Positions 18,853 through 27,214 of a stretch of 64,000 nt of DNA are shown here, one piece after another (within the stretch, counting starts at the first letter, position 1; each line of letters starts with the position of its first letter). A program made the translations under genes and the position numbers. The DNA lies in assembly GCF_030068545.1 (NCBI RefSeq), contig NZ_JASJOR010000004.1, positions 310,001 through 374,000 of the forward strand, read 5' to 3'. Below the pieces are notes generated by a model. It saw nothing but the letters and a program-made list of their open reading frames with translations. It had not been told where the DNA came from and did not search any database. This stretch comes from Xanthocytophaga flava. GTDB lineage: Bacteria > Bacteroidota > Bacteroidia > Cytophagales > 172606-1.

Positions 18853-19623
18853 TTATAAACGGAAAACTACAAATATGAGGAATAAAGTAATGATCAAAAT
18901 GATAGAAGACGCAATACCAAAATTGACGATCAATTCGGTGTTATTCCGAATACCAACTCCTAATAGTGAAAGTATAAAAAGTAAAATAGGAAAAAAGACA
19001 AGACTACCATAAATATTATTTTCGGTTGGAGCCTCCATACCTTTAAGTTCTGCCTTCACTACTGACCCAAATAAAGGAGTTCGATAAATAGAAACAGGAG
19101 TGTATTTGCTGAGATCTATCGTAAAATTTCCTATCATAGACATAGTCATCACCCGATGCGGAGTAGTGACGACAATCTTTCCAGTTTGATGCATAATTCT
19201 TACCCCCAGTACAGGCTCTTCACTGAATGGCTTGGGAAGTAAGTAATCTACCCCCAACAAAACACAAAATATCAGACAGATCCAAGACATACTCCTGGTA
19301 AAAACTAAATAAGGACGTAAATCTATATGTACACGCTGACGGGGTTTGTAAGCAGGAGGCGGACGACGAGGTTGTACGGGAGGAGTATAAGACACAGGTA
19401 CAGGCTCTGCAACCGCATACATCCGTTTGAGATCATACCATTGTCGTTGTTGATTATCTCCAATAATCTGATAAGCCTCGTTGATTTCCTGGAACAGATA
19501 ATGCGCAGACGGGTCTGGATTTTTATCCGGATGATACAATGTAGCCAACCGACGAAATGACTTCTTAATCTCAGCAGTATCTGCATCAGGGGAGACCTGC
19601 AGGATATCGTAATAATCTTTCAT
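18853..19623 (-). CDS. Membrane-anchored J-domain (DnaJ-like) protein
   Basis: 256 residues. Residues 3-70 form a J-domain with the HPD motif at 31-33 (LYHPDKNPD) and FQEINEAYQII, so it should stimulate the ATPase of a DnaK/Hsp70. There is no G/F region, zinc finger or substrate domain of DnaJ; instead a proline-rich linker (about 77-95) leads to a membrane helix (about 107-128), an extracytoplasmic beta-rich stretch (130-195) and two more helices (about 203-222 and 232-254). It is therefore a type III J-protein that may recruit DnaK to the membrane. Partner unknown; downstream lies a lipoprotein gene. Confidence 0.85.
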   Translation of the reverse strand: MKDYYDILQVSPDADTAEIKKSFRRLATLYHPDKNPDPSAHYLFQEINEAYQIIGDNQQRQWYDLKRMYAVAEPVPVSYTPPVQPRRPPPAYKPRQRVHIDLRPYLVFTRSMSWICLIFCVLLGVDYLLPKPFSEEPVLGVRIMHQTGKIVVTTPHRVMTMSMIGNFTIDLSKYTPVSIYRTPLFGSVVKAELKGMEAPTENNIYGSLVFFPILLFILSLLGVGIRNNTELIVNFGIASSIILIITLFLIFVVFRL

Positions 19624-19710
19624 GAAAGATTTTTGTTATTCAACGCATAAAATAATCATTTATTATCAAACTTTGGACTTGCCTTTATAAAACAACTTTT
19701 TAATTGACGT

Positions 19711-19742
19711 AAAAAAAACCTCTGTAACAACTACAGAGGTTT
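19711..19742 (-). terminator. Rho-independent terminator of mnmA
   Basis: An 11-bp perfect stem (19716-19726 with 19732-19742, arm AAACCTCTGTA) with a 5-nt loop; read on the minus strand it is followed by eight T residues (19711-19718 as A on the plus strand). Confidence 0.85.
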
Positions 19743-19764
19743 ATATAAGTATAGAAGAATCAAA

Positions 19765-20910
19765 CTATTCCTGACCAGCAACTGAAAATACAGAGTTCTC
19801 TGTACCAACTTTAAAGCTTTTCAAAATCCATCCTCCACCTATAACATCGTTTCCTTCATAAAAAACGGCCGCCTGTCCAGGAGCGATTGCATTGACAGGT
19901 GCATGAAACAACACTTTCATTTGCCCATTCGCTGCTTGTTCAATTGTGGCGGGTGAACCATTATCTTTGTAACGGACTTTAGTGATAGTCTCAGTAGATT
20001 TTCCTACCAAGTCAGGGTATTTCATCATATTCAGCTTTCCTACCCACATTCCATTGCGTGCTAGTTCTTCATATTGGCCCAAAACTACCTGATTGGTCTC
20101 TGCCCGTATTTCTGTTACAAAAACCGGATAGCCTAAGGCAATGCCTAAACCTTTACGTTGACCAATTGTATAAAACGGATAGCCTTCATGTTTACCAACT
20201 ACGGTCCCATCTTCCAATATAAACTCTCCACCTGACACTTTCTCTTCCAACCCTTCAACTCTACGCTTTAAGAATCCCCGATAGTCATTATCAGGGACAA
20301 AACAGATCTCATAAGATTCTGACTTATTCACCAAAGCCATAAATCCACGTTCTGTTGCCATTTGTCGTATTTCGGTTTTCCGTAAATGTCCGAGAGGAAA
20401 TAAAGTACGACTTAGACTTTGTTGTGAAACTCCCCATAAAGCATAAGACTGATCTTTATTCACATCCAGCCCTTTAGAGATAATATATCGTTCGCTTTCG
20501 TAACGTAAATTCGCATAATGTCCTGTTGCAATAAACTCACAATCCAGTTTATCAGCACGGCGCAACAATGAATCCCATTTTATATGGGTATTACATAACA
20601 CACATGGATTAGGGGTTCGGCCAGCAAGATATTCATCTGTGAAATTATCAATCACAAAGTCTCCAAACTCTTCCCGTATATCCAATATATAATGTGGAAA
20701 GCCTAATTGTACAGCAACCTCACGAGCATCATTGATAGATTCCAGACTACAGCATCCTGTTTCCTTTTTGGAGCCACCTGAAGAAGCATAATCCCATGTT
20801 TTCATGGTCATGCCTATCACTTCATATCCCTGTTCGTGCAGTAATACAGCAGCCAGTGAACTATCAATACCACCACTCATGGCGACCAATACGCGTCCTT
20901 TTTTACTCAT
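19765..20910 (-). CDS. mnmA: tRNA-specific 2-thiouridylase MnmA
   Basis: 381 residues, cytoplasmic. Inserts sulfur at C2 of the wobble uridine (U34) of tRNA-Lys, -Glu and -Gln, activating the base by adenylation. The PP-loop SGGIDSS is at 12-18; the catalytic cysteine pair corresponds to Cys103 in NPCVLCN and Cys203 in YEICFVPDN (Cys102 and Cys199 in E. coli). FIATGHYA (about 126-133) and KDQSYALWGVSQQ (about 152-164) follow family spacing, and IGQRKGLGIALGYPVFV marks the central domain. It has its own terminator and is divergent from the TrpF-like gene. Confidence 0.96.
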   Translation of the reverse strand: MSKKGRVLVAMSGGIDSSLAAVLLHEQGYEVIGMTMKTWDYASSGGSKKETGCCSLESINDAREVAVQLGFPHYILDIREEFGDFVIDNFTDEYLAGRTPNPCVLCNTHIKWDSLLRRADKLDCEFIATGHYANLRYESERYIISKGLDVNKDQSYALWGVSQQSLSRTLFPLGHLRKTEIRQMATERGFMALVNKSESYEICFVPDNDYRGFLKRRVEGLEEKVSGGEFILEDGTVVGKHEGYPFYTIGQRKGLGIALGYPVFVTEIRAETNQVVLGQYEELARNGMWVGKLNMMKYPDLVGKSTETITKVRYKDNGSPATIEQAANGQMKVLFHAPVNAIAPGQAAVFYEGNDVIGGGWILKSFKVGTENSVFSVAGQE

Positions 20911-21214
20911 AATTTCATTTGTTTTACGTTTGTCTTATACCGCTAGGCCAAAAATCTTCAGCTATCTGTAGCTTCTGTATAAATCAAAACACAATACTTG
21001 TGTATAAATTGCCTCAAAACTGATTATGGACAGTAAACGCAAATTTTGGTTAATAAATTCCAATCACAAAATCTTTCAGAAAAATGGAAATCCGATCTTT
21101 GCTGTGTAATCTTGCATCTTCAAAGTTAATAGCATCTGTAGAAGAGGAGCATCCCGTTCGAAGATCCTATATAACCTTGAATGAAAGGTTTACAGAAATC
21201 AGAAATTTTCCATT
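20911..21214. other. Divergent intergenic region
   Basis: 304 bp between mnmA and the TrpF-like gene; presumably holds both promoters. No clear TAnnTTTG element, RNA gene or repeat was recognised. Confidence 0.45.
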
Positions 21215-21835
21215 ATGTCTCTTCAAACATTTGTTAAAATCAGTGCAGTTACCAATTTGAGTGATGCCCGTTACTGTGCGGGTATGGGAGTAGATATGCT
21301 GGGATTCTCATTAGACCCATCTGCTGAAACATTTGTTGATCCAATCACTTTTCAATCAATAACAGAATGGGTAGCAGGTGTACAACTTATTGGGGAAGTA
21401 GAATCTATTGAACCAGATGCACTTCAGGAACTAGTTAAAAATTATCCAATAGACGGGTTACAGATTGGAAATTCTTCAGATTGGAAAGGTTTGCAAGCAA
21501 CTGGCCTTACTCTACTCTGTAAAATATCATGGACTGAAGATTTATCTTTACAAAACTTCCAGACCAAATATGATTCTATTAAGCCATATGTCTCTTATTT
21601 TCTTATAGAATCAGAAGAAGATAGCATCACTCCAGAAATTGGATATCACTTAACTCAAATTGCAGAACATTATCCAATAATATTAGGATTTGGAATTCAG
21701 CAAAACAGTATTTTACAAACCCTTTCTTCTATACCATTCAAAGGAATAGCACTCAAAGGCGGACAGGAAATACGTCCAGGTTATAAAGACTTTGATGATC
21801 TGGCAGAAATATTGGAAGTATTAGAAACAGAATAA
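21215..21835 (+). CDS. TrpF-like (phosphoribosylanthranilate isomerase-fold) protein lacking catalytic residues
   Basis: 206 residues with the outline of a TrpF beta/alpha barrel: the first strand VKISAVTNLSDARYCAGMGVDMLGF lines up with VKICGITN...ADALGF of TrpF, and the end GGQEIRPGYKDFDDL with the phosphate-binding end of the barrel (SGVE..PGKKD). The general-base cysteine of the KICG motif is serine here, the general-acid aspartate strand (LLDT in Thermotoga TrpF) reads FLIESEE, and the SKRY substrate motif is missing. It is therefore unlikely to isomerise phosphoribosylanthranilate. No trp genes are near. Followed 9 bp later by a TPR lipoprotein. Function unknown; a phosphate-ligand binding role is conceivable (inference). 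Confidence 0.72.
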   Translation: MSLQTFVKISAVTNLSDARYCAGMGVDMLGFSLDPSAETFVDPITFQSITEWVAGVQLIGEVESIEPDALQELVKNYPIDGLQIGNSSDWKGLQATGLTLLCKISWTEDLSLQNFQTKYDSIKPYVSYFLIESEEDSITPEIGYHLTQIAEHYPIILGFGIQQNSILQTLSSIPFKGIALKGGQEIRPGYKDFDDLAEILEVLETE

Positions 21836-21844
21836 TTCAAATTG

Positions 21845-22609
21845 ATGAATACATACCTTTTTACTATAAAATCCGGATTTAGACTATCCGGTTTCAAAAA
21901 ATTGCATTTGTATACGTTTTGTATCATTTGTTTCATCTCTGCAATATCCTGTTCTAGTTCATCTGAGGCATTTCTTGAAAAAGGCAGACAAATGATGCAG
22001 CAAGGAGACTTTAAAGGAGCACTGGATTTTTTAAATAAAGCTATCGAAAAAGATCCTGAAAATGTAGATGCACTAAATGCCAGGGGTGTCGCCAATCTGG
22101 AACTGAAACAATATGCGGCAGCACAACTGGATTTTGATCAGGCAATTAAGCTAAATTCCAATACATACAAGCCTTACTATAACAGAGGACGTAATCAGGC
22201 CGCACAACAAAAATGGCAGCCAGCATTGGAAGACTTTAGTAAGGCGGTTCAAATGGCACCAGATACAGCCGATATTTATTTTAATCGGGGAGTCATTTAT
22301 TTTCAACTAAATCAATTTCCGGAAGCATTGCAGGATTTCAGCAAAGCTATTTTATTAAATCCTCAAAATCATGATTACTACTATAATCGGGGTACGACCA
22401 AATTACGGATTCAGGATGTGCAGGGTGCTCTGGATGATTTTCAACATAGCATTCAGGTCAATCCCAGATTTGCCAAAGGCTACTATACACTTGGCCTGGA
22501 AGAATTACTTAGTAAGAATAAGGAAGATGGGTGCGAGCATTTACATCGCTCAGATGAACTAGGCTATCCAGAGGCCAAACAAGCCATTGAAATGTACTGC
22601 AAAAATTAA
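21845..22609 (+). CDS. TPR-repeat lipoprotein
   Basis: 254 residues from ATG 21845 (a TTG one codon earlier is also open). A long signal ends in the lipobox ISAISC (Cys36), placing it on the periplasmic side of a membrane. Residues about 42-240 are five to six tetratricopeptide repeats, e.g. GDFKGALDFLNKAIEKDPEN, KWQPALEDFSKAVQMAPD and QFPEALQDFSKAILLNPQN. TPR proteins act as binding scaffolds; the partner is unknown. It lies 9 bp after the TrpF-like gene and 18 bp before the next small lipoprotein, so the three are probably co-transcribed. Confidence 0.87.
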   Translation: MNTYLFTIKSGFRLSGFKKLHLYTFCIICFISAISCSSSSEAFLEKGRQMMQQGDFKGALDFLNKAIEKDPENVDALNARGVANLELKQYAAAQLDFDQAIKLNSNTYKPYYNRGRNQAAQQKWQPALEDFSKAVQMAPDTADIYFNRGVIYFQLNQFPEALQDFSKAILLNPQNHDYYYNRGTTKLRIQDVQGALDDFQHSIQVNPRFAKGYYTLGLEELLSKNKEDGCEHLHRSDELGYPEAKQAIEMYCKN

Positions 22610-22627
22610 TAGCGTAATACTGCTTTT

Positions 22628-23044
22628 ATGAAACATATACCTATAATCCCTGTTTGTGTTCTGCTAATGCGATTTAGTTATGTATCCATACTAACATTAT
22701 TTTTTTTCTCATGTTCTGCTGATCAGAATCAGTTCAAAGAATTTGATTCAATAGCCTGGAAAAAAGACTACAAAGCATGTTCAGGCCAACGATTGGCAAT
22801 GAAAAAAGATTTTGAGCAGATAAAATCCAAGCTCAAGGGCTTAGATCAGATGGAAATTATTGATGTATTGGGAAAGCCTGATTTTCAACGCCTTGAAGAT
22901 CGTCATATGAAATCATATCTCTACTTTCTGGAGCCAGCTAGTACTTGTACAACAGGAAAAGCTGATGCAAAAACAATTGTCGTCCGTTTTAACTCTGTAG
23001 ATCGGGCATTTGAAATTATATATGAACAAGGTACTTCGCTTTAA
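22628..23044 (+). CDS. Small predicted lipoprotein, possibly BamE-like
   Basis: 138 residues (ATG 22628); an in-frame ATG at 22667 would give a shorter, more usual signal MRFSYVSILTLFFFSC. Either way the lipobox FFSC is kept. The mature domain (about 95 residues) contains LDQMEIIDVLGKPDFQR, which recalls the start of the BamE/SmpA fold (binding helix then V..LLG.P), followed by beta strands YLYFLEP and TIVVRFN. The BamE resemblance is short and uncertain. Likely the last gene of the operon starting at 21215. Confidence 0.65.
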   Translation: MKHIPIIPVCVLLMRFSYVSILTLFFFSCSADQNQFKEFDSIAWKKDYKACSGQRLAMKKDFEQIKSKLKGLDQMEIIDVLGKPDFQRLEDRHMKSYLYFLEPASTCTTGKADAKTIVVRFNSVDRAFEIIYEQGTSL

Positions 23045-23192
23045 AAAATATCATAGTACGGGCATATCATTTTAACTCTCCTTATCGTTTATGTCTTGAA
23101 TATTACACTATGGTTTTTCTTGCAATTATTTGTATTTTTTAAAACCGCAAAAATATACAACTTGCAAAAGAAGCATTAACCTTATTCTTATT

Positions 23193-23414
23193 ATGAAAAC
23201 AGTTTTTTATAATCCCAGTACTCTTGAGGTAGAATTTGCAAATGTTATCGCAAACTTAAAGGAAGAAATACAGAAACAACTTTCCGATTATACAATCACT
23301 AAAGTAGATAATAATGTCAAGCTAGATAATCCCCGTCTGATTTTTACCCTTCAGGACCCGGATGGAGATCAGCATCAGATAATGATTCAACTGATTCAGC
23401 GTATTGATGACTGA
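23193..23414 (+). CDS. Small conserved hypothetical protein
   Basis: 73 residues from ATG 23193 (frame open to 23130, but that stretch is AT-rich leader). No signal peptide or membrane segment. Sequence reads as a short alpha-beta protein (FANVIANLKEEIQKQL helix, then NPRLIFTLQDPDGDQHQIMIQLIQRI strands). It is followed by a strong terminator, which supports a real gene. I do not recognise it. Confidence 0.6.
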   Translation: MKTVFYNPSTLEVEFANVIANLKEEIQKQLSDYTITKVDNNVKLDNPRLIFTLQDPDGDQHQIMIQLIQRIDD

Positions 23415-23419
23415 AGACC

Positions 23420-23462
23420 AAAAGGCGGTCTATAGTCTAAAGCTTACACCGCCTTTTCTTCT
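23420..23462 (+). terminator. Rho-independent terminator
   Basis: A 10-bp perfect stem (23420-23429 AAAAGGCGGT with 23448-23457 ACCGCCTTTT) begins 6 bp after the stop of the 73-residue gene and is followed by a T-rich stretch. Confidence 0.8.
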
Positions 23463-23511
23463 CTATATTTAGCAATTTCTTCTTCCCATTGCCTTTTGTT
23501 TCCGCACTACT

Positions 23512-23519
23512 TACCTTTG
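23512..23519 (+). promoter_or_regulatory. Candidate -7 promoter box (TACCTTTG) abutting a start codon
   Basis: Matches TAnnTTTG; a possible -33 element ATTG (23488-23491) lies 20 bp upstream. The expected transcription start coincides with the ATG at 23525, implying a leaderless or nearly leaderless mRNA. Confidence 0.45.
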
Positions 23520-23524
23520 CCCGC

Positions 23525-24163
23525 ATGCGGATAACTATTTATTTCTTTTTGGCCTTCAGTGTTTTACTTATACCATCAGTACAAGGCCAGGTCAATGTAT
23601 TTGGCGCAGACTGGGTAAAAGGAAAACTTCTTCTACAGGACAGTGAAGGCGATACGATACAGTGTACACTCCGTTTTGAACTGGATAATAACCTTGTGCA
23701 GATTTATCTTGCAAACAATACAGTCAAAACCTACACTTCCCGCCAGATCAAATGGATACAAGCCTATGATCCTGCAAGCAAAAGAGATAGAAACTTTTAT
23801 GTATTCCCGTATGCATTAAACAACAGATATGTTTCACCTACCATATTTGAGATGCTGACAGAAGGCACCGTCTCATTGCTAGGACGTGAAAAAATTGTTA
23901 TCGTTCAGAATACATGGGCTGGAAGCAGATTTACCCAGGCACAACTATCGTTCGATTTTTATTTTGGTTTTGCAGATGGTAAAATACGGGTCTATCGGGG
24001 CACAAGAAAAGATTTTGAATACCTGCTCAAAGATAAATCTGGTTATATCCGAACATTCATAGAAGACTCAGATTTACGTTACAATGACAAAGACGACCTG
24101 ATCCGAATTATCAACCAATACAACTATTCAAATTATAAGGACAAAGTCAGTAAGTATGAATAG
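23525..24163 (+). CDS. Secreted hypothetical protein
   Basis: 212 residues from ATG 23525; the frame is open upstream to 23489, but that region holds the promoter box and is not signal-like. Signal peptide about 1-22 (SVQGQ). The mature protein looks beta-rich at first (GKLLLQDSEGDTIQCTLRFEL) with a C-terminal helical part rich in charged residues (KDFEYLLKDKSGYIRTF). Resembles envelope proteins of unknown function in Cytophagales; no catalytic motif seen. Followed 55 bp later by surE. Confidence 0.7.
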   Translation: MRITIYFFLAFSVLLIPSVQGQVNVFGADWVKGKLLLQDSEGDTIQCTLRFELDNNLVQIYLANNTVKTYTSRQIKWIQAYDPASKRDRNFYVFPYALNNRYVSPTIFEMLTEGTVSLLGREKIVIVQNTWAGSRFTQAQLSFDFYFGFADGKIRVYRGTRKDFEYLLKDKSGYIRTFIEDSDLRYNDKDDLIRIINQYNYSNYKDKVSKYE

Positions 24164-24181
24164 TTAACATACTTATCTATT

Positions 24182-24189
24182 TATATTTG
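24182..24189 (+). promoter_or_regulatory. Possible -7 promoter box for surE (TATATTTG)
   Basis: Matches TAnnTTTG, 29 bp before the surE start. No convincing -33 element; low confidence. Confidence 0.3.
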
Positions 24190-24218
24190 TCCGCTATTTT
24201 TCTATCTATCTTTTTTAT

Positions 24219-25007
24219 ATGACTAAACGAAAGCCGCTTATATTAGTATCCAATGACGATGGTATTACCTCCCGTGGTATCAGAGCTTTGGTAGAAACCA
24301 TGCATCAGATTGGAGAAGTTGTAGTAGTTGCTCCAAACAGCCCTCAATCAGGCATGGGGCATGCTATCACCATAGGTAATACGTTACGACTGGATAGTTC
24401 TATTGCATTTGAAACAGAGGGAATAGAAGCTTACGAATGTTCTGGCACTCCTGCAGATTGTGTTAAACTTGCCAAACACCATGTATTGAAAAACCGTCGC
24501 CCGGATCTGGTAGTAAGTGGTATCAATCATGGTAGCAACTCTTCTATTAGTGTATTATACTCGGGTACAATGTCTGCTGCCATAGAAGCAGCGATTGAAG
24601 GATTGCCTGCTATTGGATTTTCACTATGTGATTATTCTCTAACAGCACATTTCTCTCATTGTCTGGAATATATCAAACAAATTGCGCTGCAAGTATTGAC
24701 GTCAGGATTACCTTCACATGTTGCATTAAATGTCAATATTCCTTCCCAGACAGAGGGACCTATTAAAGGTGTTAAGATATGTCGGCAAGCTCAGGCGAAA
24801 TATACAGAAAACTTTGAAAAACGCACAGACCCTCATGGTAGACCTTACTTCTGGATGAATGGAGAATTTGTTGATCTGGATAAAGGTGAGGATACAGATA
24901 TGTGGGCACTCAATAATGGATATATCTCTATTGTACCCTGTGGCTTTGATATGACAGCCTATCATACAATCCCTCATCTTAATCAATGGGAGATCTCAAC
25001 CAAGTAG
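24219..25007 (+). CDS. surE: 5'/3'-nucleotidase SurE
   Basis: 262 residues, cytoplasmic metal-dependent phosphatase that removes phosphate from nucleoside 5'- and 3'-monophosphates and short polyphosphates; linked to stationary-phase survival in other bacteria. The metal site is visible: ILVSNDDGITSRG with N12, D13 and D14, the serine region PNSPQSGMGHAIT (about 40-52) and the third region VSGINHGSNSS (about 98-108), followed by YSGTMSAAIEAAIEGLPAIGFSL. Length is normal for the family. Confidence 0.96.
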   Translation: MTKRKPLILVSNDDGITSRGIRALVETMHQIGEVVVVAPNSPQSGMGHAITIGNTLRLDSSIAFETEGIEAYECSGTPADCVKLAKHHVLKNRRPDLVVSGINHGSNSSISVLYSGTMSAAIEAAIEGLPAIGFSLCDYSLTAHFSHCLEYIKQIALQVLTSGLPSHVALNVNIPSQTEGPIKGVKICRQAQAKYTENFEKRTDPHGRPYFWMNGEFVDLDKGEDTDMWALNNGYISIVPCGFDMTAYHTIPHLNQWEISTK

Positions 25008-25364
25008 GCATGAATTTTTACAGTTTTTTTTATACTCTACCAAACAAGTATTTGCAAAGGGATCGAGTAAATGATTATAGAACGATGTATGGCTGTTAAA
25101 ACATTTTTATTAAAAAACTGAGATAAATTCTTGATTTACTATTTTTAACATCTTTGTTTAAACTTTTTTCCAAAAATTTCGTATTTAGATTCAAACTATA
25201 AAAAACAACTCTGTAATAATTTTAGTAAAGGCACAATAGTGCTCATACCCTTTGGATTCCTTTGTCTTAAGACAAGCAATCTGATATAGATTAACAGACT
25301 CTGTAACAAAAAAAATAATATTACGTAAAATTCTTTCGTTAACTAATTTCACTTAACAAATCTT
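25008..25364. other. Intergenic region with a 14-bp palindrome
   Basis: 357 bp, AT-rich, before the coiled-coil membrane protein gene. It contains the perfect palindrome TTGTCTTAAGACAA at 25262-25275, about 90 bp upstream of the start codon, a plausible operator. No reading frame or RNA gene recognised. Confidence 0.5.
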
Positions 25365-26285
25365 ATGACTGAACAAACGCCTGAAAAATCAAACAGCAGA
25401 AAAATTTTGCTGACGGCTCTTATCGCTATTTTAGTTGCTCTTAATGGTGTCTTATTCTATTTAAATTTAAAAGAGCGTGATAAAAACAAAGCGCTTACTC
25501 AAACCAATCAAACAGTAGAAGCAGAAAAAGATGCTACACTAGCCAAACTAGATTCTCTGGAGCAGGAATATGACAAACGTATTGCAGAAGTTCAAAAACT
25601 AGGTGGAGATGTAGAATCGCTTCAAAAAGTAAAAGAACAACTGGAAAAAGATAAAGTATACCTGAAAAACTCTACAGTTTCTGAACGCAAAAAATACATA
25701 GCACAAATCAAGAAGTACGAAGAGATGCTGGTAGCTAAAGATGAGGAACTTGTAGTGCTCAAAAAACAAAATGAAACTTTATATGGTGAAAATACAGATC
25801 TGAAAGGTAAACAAGTACGTTTGACAGACTCTATCAGTACAATAGATGCACAGAAACGTGACCTGGCAGAAAAAGTACGTGTTGGTGGAGCGTTGAAAGC
25901 CGAAAACTTAGTAATAAATGTACTAAATGAAAAAGGTAAAGAACGTGATGGCGGTGAATACAAAAGCAAAAAAATCGATCGCATAAAAATCATGTTTGAT
26001 ATAGCCGAAAACAAAATTTCAGAAGCAGGTACTCATACTGTATATATGCGTTTAGTAGAACCTGATGGTGCAGCTGTATTTGATATGGCAACTGGTGGTG
26101 GAACTTTTACTGTTGATGGAAAAGAAGCTTTCTATACTGCTAAAAAAGATATCTTATATGACAAAACTCGTCAGAAAGTAGATTTCGTATTTGCGAAAGG
26201 TAGTCCTTACAAAGCTGGAAAGCATACAGTAGAATTATATGCAGATGAATTCCAGATTGGTTCTGGTTCTTTTGTAGTAAAATAA
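25365..26285 (+). CDS. Membrane-anchored coiled-coil protein, unknown function
   Basis: 306 residues. A short cytoplasmic N-terminus is followed by one membrane helix (about 17-35, ILLTALIAILVALNGVLFYL), a long charged coiled coil (about 38-180, with EKDATLAKLDSLEQEYDKRI and similar heptads) and a beta-rich C-terminal domain (about 182-306) containing KKIDRIKIMFDIAENKISEAG and a final strand FQIGSGSFVVK. The C-terminal domain looks conserved but I cannot name it. Single-gene unit with a strong terminator. A role as a spacer or scaffold in the periplasm is only a guess. Confidence 0.8.
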   Translation: MTEQTPEKSNSRKILLTALIAILVALNGVLFYLNLKERDKNKALTQTNQTVEAEKDATLAKLDSLEQEYDKRIAEVQKLGGDVESLQKVKEQLEKDKVYLKNSTVSERKKYIAQIKKYEEMLVAKDEELVVLKKQNETLYGENTDLKGKQVRLTDSISTIDAQKRDLAEKVRVGGALKAENLVINVLNEKGKERDGGEYKSKKIDRIKIMFDIAENKISEAGTHTVYMRLVEPDGAAVFDMATGGGTFTVDGKEAFYTAKKDILYDKTRQKVDFVFAKGSPYKAGKHTVELYADEFQIGSGSFVVK

Positions 26286-26317
26286 TAAGAGAAAACACTA
26301 ATATATAACTCTCAGCG

Positions 26318-26350
26318 AAAGACGATCAGCAAAACTGATCGTCTTTTTTG
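26318..26350 (+). terminator. Rho-independent terminator
   Basis: A 12-bp perfect stem AAAGACGATCAG (26318-26329) / CTGATCGTCTTT (26335-26346), 5-nt loop, followed by further T residues. Confidence 0.88.
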
Positions 26351-26409
26351 TATTATTTCTGTCTTAGTTAAATAAACGCTGCTTTCTGGTGTAAAATACA
26401 TTGTATCTA

Positions 26410-26441
26410 TTTGGATAGGAATAATAATATTTCTACCTTTG
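26410..26441 (+). promoter_or_regulatory. Promoter of the rpsF-rpsR-rplI operon
   Basis: A textbook Bacteroidota promoter: TTTG at 26410-26413, a 20-bp spacer and TACCTTTG at 26434-26441. Transcription should start near 26448, giving a leader of about 36 nt before rpsF. Confidence 0.75.
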
Positions 26442-26483
26442 CGCCTCGAAAAATTTATCTCATAACAAAAAGTTCATTTTACC

Positions 26484-26867
26484 ATGACGAAAAATTATGA
26501 GACCGTATTCATTTTAACTCCCGTTTTATCTGAAGTTCAGATGAAGGATGCGGTCGAAAAATTCAAAAAAGTGCTTCAGGAATCTATCGGAGCTGAGATT
26601 ATCCACGAAGAAAACTGGGGACTACGTAAACTAGCCTATCCGATTCAGCACAAAAGCAATGGCTTCTATTATTTGATTGAGTTCAAAGCAGATCCTCTGA
26701 AAGTTAGTACTCTTGAAATCGAGTACCGCCGCGATGAAAAGATCATACGCTTCCTGACAACCGTTCTTGATAAGTATGCAATCGACTACAACGAACGTCG
26801 CCGGAAAGGTCTGGTTGGTAGAAAGAAAGAGCAAAAAGAAGTTTCAACTACAGAAAAGGAGAACTAA
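26484..26867 (+). CDS. rpsF: 30S ribosomal protein S6
   Basis: 127 residues. Central-domain protein of the small ribosomal subunit that binds 16S rRNA as a heterodimer with S18. Typical start NYETVFILTPVLSE, then WGLRKLAYPIQHKSNGFYYLIEF and the RRDEKIIRFLTT strand. The C-terminal tail after about residue 105 is charged and variable, as usual. First gene of the conserved S6-S18-L9 operon; rpsR follows 3 bp after its stop codon. Confidence 0.97.
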   Translation: MTKNYETVFILTPVLSEVQMKDAVEKFKKVLQESIGAEIIHEENWGLRKLAYPIQHKSNGFYYLIEFKADPLKVSTLEIEYRRDEKIIRFLTTVLDKYAIDYNERRRKGLVGRKKEQKEVSTTEKEN

Positions 26868-26870
26868 ATC

Positions 26871-27122
26871 ATGACATTACAAAACGAGCCTTTGCACAAA
26901 ACCGATACCCGCAAAAAGTATTGTCGCTTTAAGAAAAACGGTATCAAATATATCGACTACAAAGACGCAAACTTCCTGTTGAAGTTCATTAACGAACAAG
27001 GTAAAATTTTACCTCGCCGTATTACAGGAACAAGCTTGAAGTATCAGCGCAAAGTTACATTAGCGATCAAACGTGCCAGACACCTGGCTCTGTTACCGTA
27101 TGTAGCGGATGGTCTGAAATAA
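26871..27122 (+). CDS. rpsR: 30S ribosomal protein S18
   Basis: 83 residues, partner of S6 in the small subunit platform. Visible motifs: KYCRFKKNGIKYIDYKD, LLKFINEQGKILPRRITG and the end KRARHLALLPYV. Only 3 bp separate it from rpsF, so the two are co-translated. The lack of CxxC zinc residues is normal for this type. Confidence 0.97.
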   Translation: MTLQNEPLHKTDTRKKYCRFKKNGIKYIDYKDANFLLKFINEQGKILPRRITGTSLKYQRKVTLAIKRARHLALLPYVADGLK

Positions 27123-27214
27123 TATGTTATCGGTTAGTTGTTAGTAACAAGTCAATTGTTCTTTTCTACTAATGACTAACTATTTTCAACTAACGACTAA
27201 AGATTTATATTCAT

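Noticed and set aside
21215..21835. Tryptophan biosynthesis gene trpF
   Set aside because: Catalytic Cys and Asp are both replaced and no other trp gene is near.
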